From Bacteroidota bacterium (lineage in GTDB: Bacteria; Bacteroidota; Bacteroidia; Chitinophagales; Saprospiraceae), in assembly GCA_963169455.1 (NCBI GenBank), contig CAUJDW010000103.1, forward strand, positions 124,001-188,000: DNA of 64,000 nucleotides, given 5' to 3'. Positions within the stretch are counted from its first letter, which is position 1. Each line of letters opens with the position of its first letter. Of the stretch, positions 59,701-64,000 are shown piece after piece. The notes beneath the pieces were generated by a model. That model saw nothing but the letters and a program-made list of their open reading frames with translations. It did no database searches and had not been told where the DNA came from. A program made the position numbers and the translations under genes.

Positions 59701-60188
59701 GCTACCTGGGCCGGGGTTGGGTGACGTTCAGCTGGTACCGCCAGACGGGCCAGGATGGCGACGCGCCCTTGTTTACCCTGCGGTTCAAAGCCCGTAAAAG
59801 CGGGCTGCTGAGCGATTGGCTGGGCCTCGGCTCCGGTTTCACTGCTGCGGAAGCTTATGACGAGTCGGCCCAGGCTTACGGGCTGGCGCTGGAATTTGAA
59901 GGGATGGCGAAAACAGCGGGTTTTGCCTTGTTCCAGAATGCCCCAAACCCTTTCTCCGGCGAAACGGCTATTGGCTTCGTGCTTCCGCAGCCGGGGGAGG
60001 CCGCGCTGCAAATCCAAACCGCTGAGGGGCGCCTGGTGTATGCTTCCAGGGCTTATTTTGAAAAAGGTTACAACGAAATACGCCTGCGCAGCGGCGAACT
60101 GCCGGAAGGCGTTCTCTTTTACAGCCTGCATGCCGACGGCCAGGTGCTCAGCCGGAGGATGGTGGTGATGAAGGGAAGGCAAGGCTGA
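56739..60188 (+). CDS. Delta-60 repeat protein with dockerin, cohesin-like and T9SS type A domains
   Basis: This 1149-residue secreted protein has a signal peptide (1-21). Residues about 30-735 are delta-60 repeats (a beta-propeller), such as QPDGKVLVGGRHTG, LPDGRFVAAGNFTF and ADGRILIGGTNIS. At about 804-855 a dockerin-like pair follows: VTTADLILINRHILGVEP and ISNLDLIAIQRLIIGISE, with Asp/Asn calcium positions. A cohesin-like sandwich is at about 944-1060 (AVAVPIHLSDAETFAG, FTLQFDPSALSFEGLDYG). The C-terminus (from about 1063) is a T9SS type A sorting domain (LFQNAPNPFSGETAIGFVL). The dockerin and cohesin-like modules could mediate surface assembly; no other cellulosome component is present. 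Confidence 0.88.
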   Translation: MKKHAMLLQALLASLPVLLFSQNFDPGFKPFVTRPGQMEKLAILPDGRFVAAGNFTFANRVQQANIARFQPNGALDASFQPELADFSIMAMVVQPDGKVLVGGRHTGEGAPEGITVLRLNANGSLDNGFQAGFAPDGNFAALALEGNGNIMVGGAFTSFAGQAAQGVVRLSPAGGLLQVIPLNAPGPVFVSSLFVQANGRFLVGGSFNDQGYLSYHEVSGAPVAGFNFSITLPGTTNILTGIRKVTQDNLGRIVFSTGTFLIRYAVAVLHTDGSYAGWNYVYGIPMDIAIDFNNTIYVAGDFGNVSAVHAFNPDTGLSPYSAGSGADGLVRQVVRHPNGGFLIGGDFSAFNGQPALSLERLTASGLPVTGFNPSLERAGLVRTMLRSGADKLFIGGDFAMIGDVHSPNLGRVLLADGSADTTFVNPGISYRNIVNSLALDNQGRLLAAGTNQDNANEIHECPVMRLLPGGAFDPAFQPDPGAYPIGRLRKAMPMPNGRILIAGDFNIFSPNIIASKAALYNANGTLNEAFSGRIQAGGVWDVFTQADGRILIGGTNISYDGSAPAHIIRLYPTLNRDFSFQAPPEVDCDGNCRFTFTEQPDGRILAGGAFLLSGSGHPTPFGIIRLMANGALDEDFNMAASFSPSEPYTDGEARNLRLFPDGRILAVGLFDSLGTTPARGIYILGPDGTPEDNMGMLSFPLQLVLDAIVLSNESFLIGGFLFDENEPGHTALARVGMAPVSIPHIAGFIATNFGSPMPYVELSITGQPGANVLTETSGAYYWGGPLPGNNYTITPMMDFYHGNGVTTADLILINRHILGVEPIQDPYLLIAADVNRSQTISNLDLIAIQRLIIGISETFANNTSYRFVDAAYVFPQPTNPWAQQFPEAITLNGLPPDGVDDADFVGVKIGDLNGDAAAPMQPASTRAAFSLLAPDALLEAGAAVAVPIHLSDAETFAGCQFTLQFDPSALSFEGLDYGLAGEPCFGWRYLGRGWVTFSWYRQTGQDGDAPLFTLRFKARKSGLLSDWLGLGSGFTAAEAYDESAQAYGLALEFEGMAKTAGFALFQNAPNPFSGETAIGFVLPQPGEAALQIQTAEGRLVYASRAYFEKGYNEIRLRSGELPEGVLFYSLHADGQVLSRRMVVMKGRQG

Positions 60189-60233
60189 AGGCTGCCGGGT
60201 AAAAGGGCGGGCTAAACGATTAAAACAGAAACA

Positions 60234-63200
60234 TTGGCGATCGACGAACCGAAAAAGGCGCCCCGTATTATTTCCGCCGGGGCAGGCAGTGGGAAGACCT
60301 ACCGGCTGACCACCGAAATGGTAGAACTGCTGAAGGACGGCGGCGTTCAGGCCAATGGCATTTTGGCTACTACCTTCACCCGCAAGGCTGCTGCCGAACT
60401 GCAGGAGCGCGTGCGGGTGCGGCTGCTCGAGGAAGGCCTGAGCGAACAGGCCGACCAGTTGGCCAACGCCCTCATCGGCACGGTGCACGGATCAGGGGCC
60501 AGGCTGCTGCAGCGCTTTGCCTTTGAAGCCGGCGTTTCTCCTGAAGTGAGCATTATCGCCGATGAAGACCAGCAGGTGCTGTTCAATCTGTCGCTGGCCA
60601 ATGTGCTGACCAGCGAACGGGTGGAAAAAATGGAATTCCTCAGCGACCGCCTGGGCCTCAACAAGCGGGAACGGTACGACTGGCGGCGCGAGGTCAAGCT
60701 CCTGACCGATGTTGCCCGCGCAAACGACTTTTCCGTCGAAGTGCTGGAAAAAAGCAAACGCCTTTCTTTCGAAACCTACCAGCCTTTTCTCGGCGAGCCG
60801 TCCGCCCGTCCGGAGGGATACTTCGAGCAACGGCTCGATGAACTGCTCAGCGAAACCATAAGCCGCCTTCAGGACAATGAAGACGACACCAAAAAAACAA
60901 GCGAAGCGGCCGGGCTGCTCAAAATGATGCAGCGCAGCCTGCAGCTTCGCGGTTTTCTCTTCTGGCACGAGTGGGCAAAAATCGCCAAGCTTTCCGTGGG
61001 AGCAAAGAGCCGCGACGACGCCGCAGCGCTTCTGGAATTCGCCCGGGAGCACGCCTCGCATCCCGGTTTTCAGCAGGATATCAGGGAGTTCATCTATCAG
61101 GTTTTCGATATTGCCATTGCAGCTATCCAGGAATATGACACCTATAAAAAGCGCAGGGGGCTGATCGACTATACCGATATGGAGGTGCTGGTCAGCAGGC
61201 TGCTGGGCCAGGCGCCTGTAAGGGAAGTGCTGCGCGAAGAGATCGGGTTGCTCATGGTGGACGAATTCCAGGACACCAGCCCCATTCAACTCGACATATT
61301 TCTGAAGCTGTCGGGCCTGGCCCGTTATTCCGTATGGGTAGGCGACCCCAAGCAGTCCATTTACGGCTTTCGGGGGGCGGCGCCCGAGCTGATGCAGGCC
61401 GTCATTGCCGAAAGCGGTGGAGTGAAGCCGGAAGACATTCTGGAACGTTCCTGGCGTTCGCGTGAAGATATCGTTTATGCCACGAACGCCCTTTTCGTCA
61501 AGGCTTTTCCCGAGCTTCCCGCCGAGCAGGTGGCTCTGGAGCCCGTCAGAGTGAAAAATCTGGAAAAGCCGGCATTGCCCCTGGCGCTCCGGCACTGGCA
61601 TTTCCGGTACGATGGCGAAGGGCGCCCGCCGGGCCGCCCCTGGCTGGAGAACTGCATCGCCTTCGAACTCAAGAAACTGCTGGACAGCGGGCTGCCCGTA
61701 TTGCCCAAAGGCGAAAGCGCGCTTCGCCCGGCCCGGCCCGGCGATGTGGCCATCCTCTGCCGTTCGAACGCCGAGTGCCTGGTGGTGGCCGAGGCCCTGC
61801 ACCGCGCAGGCCTGCGCGCGGCCATCGCCCGCAGCGGGCTGCTGAATACGGCGGAGGCCAAACTCATCCTGGCCTGCCTGAAGTACCTGCTGCACCAGTA
61901 CGATTCCCTTTCCGTTGCTGAAATATTACTGCTGGCCAGCGGCCAGGACATCGAGGACATCATCGAAAGCCGCCTGGACTACCTGGATCAGCAGGACAAG
62001 GGCGCATACAACGGCCAGTGGGCTCAGGACGACCCCTTCATCCGCTCCCTCGACGAGCTGAGGAGCCAGGCCGTCGAATTATCAAGTGCTGAAATACTGA
62101 GCCTTTTGCTGGAAGAACTCGGCCTGCGGCGCCTGATCTCATCCTGGGGCAATGGCCAGCAGCGGCTCGACAACGTGGAGGTGCTGCGCAGTCTGGCCCT
62201 GCAATACGAGGAGGCCTGCAACCGCCTGCACAGCGCCGCCTCGCTAGGCGGTTTCCTGCTCTGGCTGGCCGACCTGGAAAACAACCAGCTGGACATGCAG
62301 GGCTCCGGAGAAGGCCCCGATGCGGTGAATGTGCTGACCTACCACAAAAGCAAGGGCCTGGAGTGGCCCATCGTCATCTGCCACAGCCTGGAGGGCAACC
62401 TGCGCGCCGAAGTGTGGGGCCTCGATATCATTCCCGAAAGCACCGAGCTTGACCTCGGCAACGTATTGGGCAACCGCTGGTTGCGTTATTGGGTGAACCC
62501 CTACGCCGATCAGTTCCGCGGCACCCTGCTGGACGAACGCCTGGCCGGCAGCGAGGCCAGCCGGCGGGCGCGCAGCATAGCGCTGGAAGAAGAATCGCGC
62601 CTCCTCTATGTAGGGCTTACCCGCGCCCGCGACTACCTCATCTTCCCTTCCCGCCATAAGCCCACCCAATGGCTGAACCGAACCTGGCACGAAGGCCGGG
62701 AGGATTACCCTACCCTCGACCCCGATAGTGGCGAAAGCCCCTGGATTTGGAATGGAAAAGCCCTCCCGATCGAAACGTCAATATTGCCTTATCCTCAGGA
62801 TTTCCCCCACGCCAGCCCGCCGGATGCCGACATCCGCTTCCTGGAAGAACGGGCCGGCAAGGGGGCTCACCAACCCTTTGACATTGACCCTTCCAGCGAA
62901 TTTTTTTCTGAGGAGATGCGCCCCCGCATCGGCGAACTGATACCCTACGGCGCGCCCCTCAGCCTGCCGGAAGGTGTCGACCTTTATGCTGCGGCTAAAG
63001 CCATCAAGGCCTTCCTGGCCCCTGGCCATGCGGGGTACCCTGCAGGCAACACCCTGTCTCTTGCCGAGGGCATCATCGAACGCTATGGCCTGGCTGGCTG
63101 GCCTGCACAGGATTTGCTGCAGTTGAGCGAGAACTGGGCTGCCTTCCTCGCCAGTAGGTTCCCTTCCCATAAGGCATATCGGAAATATCCCGTCCGTTAT

Positions 63201-63494
63201 TTCCATCAGGGCCGCCTGTTCAGCACGGTCATCGACCTCATCCTTGAAACGGAGCAGGGCCTGGCTGTTATCCAGAACAGCGGTTTCGGGGAAGGCGAGC
63301 CGTCCAAAATGCGCCAGCGCGCCCTTCAGAACCTGGGCAGTTGGTGCTACCTCAGCCGCCTTGGCCTGGAACAGCTCTTTGAAACGGGCAATGTGCGCAC
63401 CTTCGTCCATTTCGTGATGAGCGCTACGCTGATCGAGGTGGAAACGGAAGTCGGAAGCGGGAAGCGGCCGAAGGAAGTCCCGTACCAACTGTAA
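60234..63494 (+). CDS. AddA/RecB-like UvrD helicase with a degenerate nuclease domain
   Basis: This 1086-residue protein starts at TTG 60234; an in-frame TAA lies at 60213-60215 and no ATG intervenes. Superfamily 1 motifs are Walker A ISAGAGSGKTYRL (residues 13-25), LLMVDEFQDTSPIQ, VGDPKQSIYGFRGA, LERSWRSREDIVYATNALF, LTYHKSKGLEWPIVI and LLYVGLTRARDYLIFP. The C-terminus has the fold of an AddA-type PD-(D/E)XK nuclease, with Asp1001 in TVIDLILE, but the expected V-x-D-x-K strand reads VIQNSG (Gln1014 and Ser1016), so catalysis is probably lost. The last codons lie inside a heptad repeat. No AddB partner is next to it. Confidence 0.88.
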   Translation: MAIDEPKKAPRIISAGAGSGKTYRLTTEMVELLKDGGVQANGILATTFTRKAAAELQERVRVRLLEEGLSEQADQLANALIGTVHGSGARLLQRFAFEAGVSPEVSIIADEDQQVLFNLSLANVLTSERVEKMEFLSDRLGLNKRERYDWRREVKLLTDVARANDFSVEVLEKSKRLSFETYQPFLGEPSARPEGYFEQRLDELLSETISRLQDNEDDTKKTSEAAGLLKMMQRSLQLRGFLFWHEWAKIAKLSVGAKSRDDAAALLEFAREHASHPGFQQDIREFIYQVFDIAIAAIQEYDTYKKRRGLIDYTDMEVLVSRLLGQAPVREVLREEIGLLMVDEFQDTSPIQLDIFLKLSGLARYSVWVGDPKQSIYGFRGAAPELMQAVIAESGGVKPEDILERSWRSREDIVYATNALFVKAFPELPAEQVALEPVRVKNLEKPALPLALRHWHFRYDGEGRPPGRPWLENCIAFELKKLLDSGLPVLPKGESALRPARPGDVAILCRSNAECLVVAEALHRAGLRAAIARSGLLNTAEAKLILACLKYLLHQYDSLSVAEILLLASGQDIEDIIESRLDYLDQQDKGAYNGQWAQDDPFIRSLDELRSQAVELSSAEILSLLLEELGLRRLISSWGNGQQRLDNVEVLRSLALQYEEACNRLHSAASLGGFLLWLADLENNQLDMQGSGEGPDAVNVLTYHKSKGLEWPIVICHSLEGNLRAEVWGLDIIPESTELDLGNVLGNRWLRYWVNPYADQFRGTLLDERLAGSEASRRARSIALEEESRLLYVGLTRARDYLIFPSRHKPTQWLNRTWHEGREDYPTLDPDSGESPWIWNGKALPIETSILPYPQDFPHASPPDADIRFLEERAGKGAHQPFDIDPSSEFFSEEMRPRIGELIPYGAPLSLPEGVDLYAAAKAIKAFLAPGHAGYPAGNTLSLAEGIIERYGLAGWPAQDLLQLSENWAAFLASRFPSHKAYRKYPVRYFHQGRLFSTVIDLILETEQGLAVIQNSGFGEGEPSKMRQRALQNLGSWCYLSRLGLEQLFETGNVRTFVHFVMSATLIEVETEVGSGKRPKEVPYQL

Positions 63495-63536
63495 GGAAGT
63501 CGGAAGTGGGAAATCGGAAGTCGGAAGTGGGAAATC
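63446..63536 (+). repeat. Heptad repeats GGAAGTC/GGAAGCG/GGAAATC entering the helicase 3' end
   Basis: Inside the gene, GGAAGTC (63446-63452) and GGAAGCG (63453-63459, 63460-63466) occur. After the stop six heptads follow without gap: GGAAGTC, GGAAGTG and GGAAATC (63495-63515), then the same three again (63516-63536). The 21-base unit is perfect. The coding copies give the terminal residues ETEVGSGKRP. Confidence 0.75.
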
Positions 63537-63696
63537 GGCCCGTCCTCGTAACGTCTGCTACCGCAGCCGGATAAATCCCCCGGCCGGGTAAAAAGTCGGA
63601 AGTTGAGCAAAGCGAGTAGGCGGGCGGAAAAGCAGGCAGGCGCCGGCTGAAGAGGAATATGGCCTGAATTTTTTTTAAAACCCAATAAAACATCTC
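63537..63696. other. Short intergenic region after the heptad repeats
   Basis: A 160-base stretch lies between the heptad array and the last gene. It contains further fragments of the heptad (AAAGTCGGAAGTTG near 63593) and a T-run near 63669. No promoter box of the exact TAnnTTTG type and no gene were found. Confidence 0.35.
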
Positions 63697-64000
63697 ATGG
63701 AAAGACGCCATGCCATTTTTCTGATCCTGTTGCTTGGTCTGGCCCGGCTTGAGGCGCAGCCTGTCAACCTTTCCCTCAACAGGGGGGCTTTCACTTTCGG
63801 GTGGAGCATACTGCCCGTAGCGGGCGATAAGTGGCTGGCCGGCGGCAGCGCGGGGGCTTTCATGGGATACCCGGCCTTTCAGCCCTACCTGGCCCTTTTT
63901 AGTGCGGAAGGGGAGCTTATCTGGGAGCGCTTTCTCGATGACAGCCCTTATTCCGAAATAGGCGCCGTGACGGATCTGGCATACGATTCTGTGCTGCAGG
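63697..64000 (+). CDS. Exported protein, N-terminal 101 residues (cut by window edge)
   Basis: The ATG at 63697 opens a frame to the window end. It begins MERRHAIFLILLLGLARLEA, a clear signal peptide (cleavage likely near Gln21), followed by NLSLNRGAFTFGWSILPV and AGDKWLAGGSAGAFMGYP, then LALFSAEGELIWERFLDD. Repeated short strands with Gly and aromatic residues look like the start of a beta-propeller. The class, such as T9SS substrate, cannot be judged without the C-terminus. It lies downstream of the AddA-like helicase on the same strand, separated by the heptad repeats. Confidence 0.7.
   Translation, partial: MERRHAIFLILLLGLARLEAQPVNLSLNRGAFTFGWSILPVAGDKWLAGGSAGAFMGYPAFQPYLALFSAEGELIWERFLDDSPYSEIGAVTDLAYDSVLQ

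Noticed and set aside
56739-60188. Cellulosome-like system
   Set aside because: A dockerin and cohesin-like domains are present but no scaffoldin, cellulase or carbohydrate-binding module is visible.
1-64000. tRNA, rRNA, CRISPR or transposase genes
   Set aside because: No cloverleaf, rRNA-like sequence, regularly spaced repeat-spacer array or transposase motif was noticed; careful covariance scanning was not possible.

Overview
The window looks like a chromosomal stretch from a GC-rich member of the Bacteroidota. A member of the Saprospiria (Lewinella/Saprospiraceae-like) is the best guess, but that is inference from gene content and no 16S or marker search was possible. Signs visible in the sequence are T9SS type A and type B C-terminal sorting domains, an SprB/gliding-type repeat protein, a fused alpha-beta branched-chain 2-oxoacid dehydrogenase E1, a two-Cys DksA-like protein directly before lspA, an acpP-fabF-rnc order, many promoters of the TAnnTTTG type, and few Shine-Dalgarno sequences. 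No tRNA, rRNA, CRISPR array, IS element or prophage was found.

Layout. 1-6.8 kb: the start of a sugar nucleotidyltransferase (cut by the window edge), pyruvate kinase, acpP with its own terminator, fabF, rnc and a SWIM zinc-finger protein. 6.8-13.7 kb: a PD40/OmpA envelope protein, a small unknown, the DksA-like protein plus lspA, two ArsR-type repressors separated by a strong bidirectional terminator, and prfA. 13.9-16.5 kb: the most unusual locus, a cassette of three tandem paralogous small proteins with a DUF1508-like (YegP-like) protein between the first and second, whose C-terminus seems to carry a fourth copy of the same motif. It is followed by a tiny zinc-ribbon protein and a BTAD/SARP-type regulator with a degenerate receiver domain (17.2-18.7 kb). 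18.9-25 kb: histidine ammonia-lyase, an M48 lipoprotein protease, an MscS channel, a PAP2-like membrane protein and kynurenine 3-monooxygenase. 25-30 kb: three von Willebrand A proteins of different architectures. 30-37.3 kb: purH-coaX, an outer-membrane barrel and a TPR protein (one operon), convergent with nadE.

37.4-37.7 kb: an RHH antitoxin gene broken by an in-frame TAG, with no toxin beside it. 37.8-43.6 kb: dnaX, a Crp/Fnr regulator and a UvrD-family helicase with an intact Fe-S/PD-(D/E)XK nuclease end. 43.6-47.4 kb: a probably truncated HExxH gene of mosaic base composition, a dienelactone hydrolase lipoprotein and the E1 fusion. 47.6-55.3 kb: a 1548-residue SprB-like T9SS protein and a class A penicillin-binding protein, with a nested inverted-repeat element between them. 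55.4-64 kb: a secreted unknown, dcd, a delta-60/dockerin/cohesin-like T9SS protein, an AddA-like helicase whose nuclease residues look lost, and the first 101 residues of another exported protein.

Functionally the window mixes housekeeping genes (glycolysis, fatty-acid synthesis, purine, NAD and CoA synthesis, replication, translation termination) with envelope and secreted proteins. Short intergenic repeats (heptads GGAAGTC/GGAAATC, octamers CACCCAGT, nested palindromes) sit at several 3' ends, and at two sites they reach into coding sequence. Four genes (rnc, the SWIM gene, lspA and the AddA-like helicase) appear to need TTG starts, because in-frame stops lie just upstream and no ATG is available.
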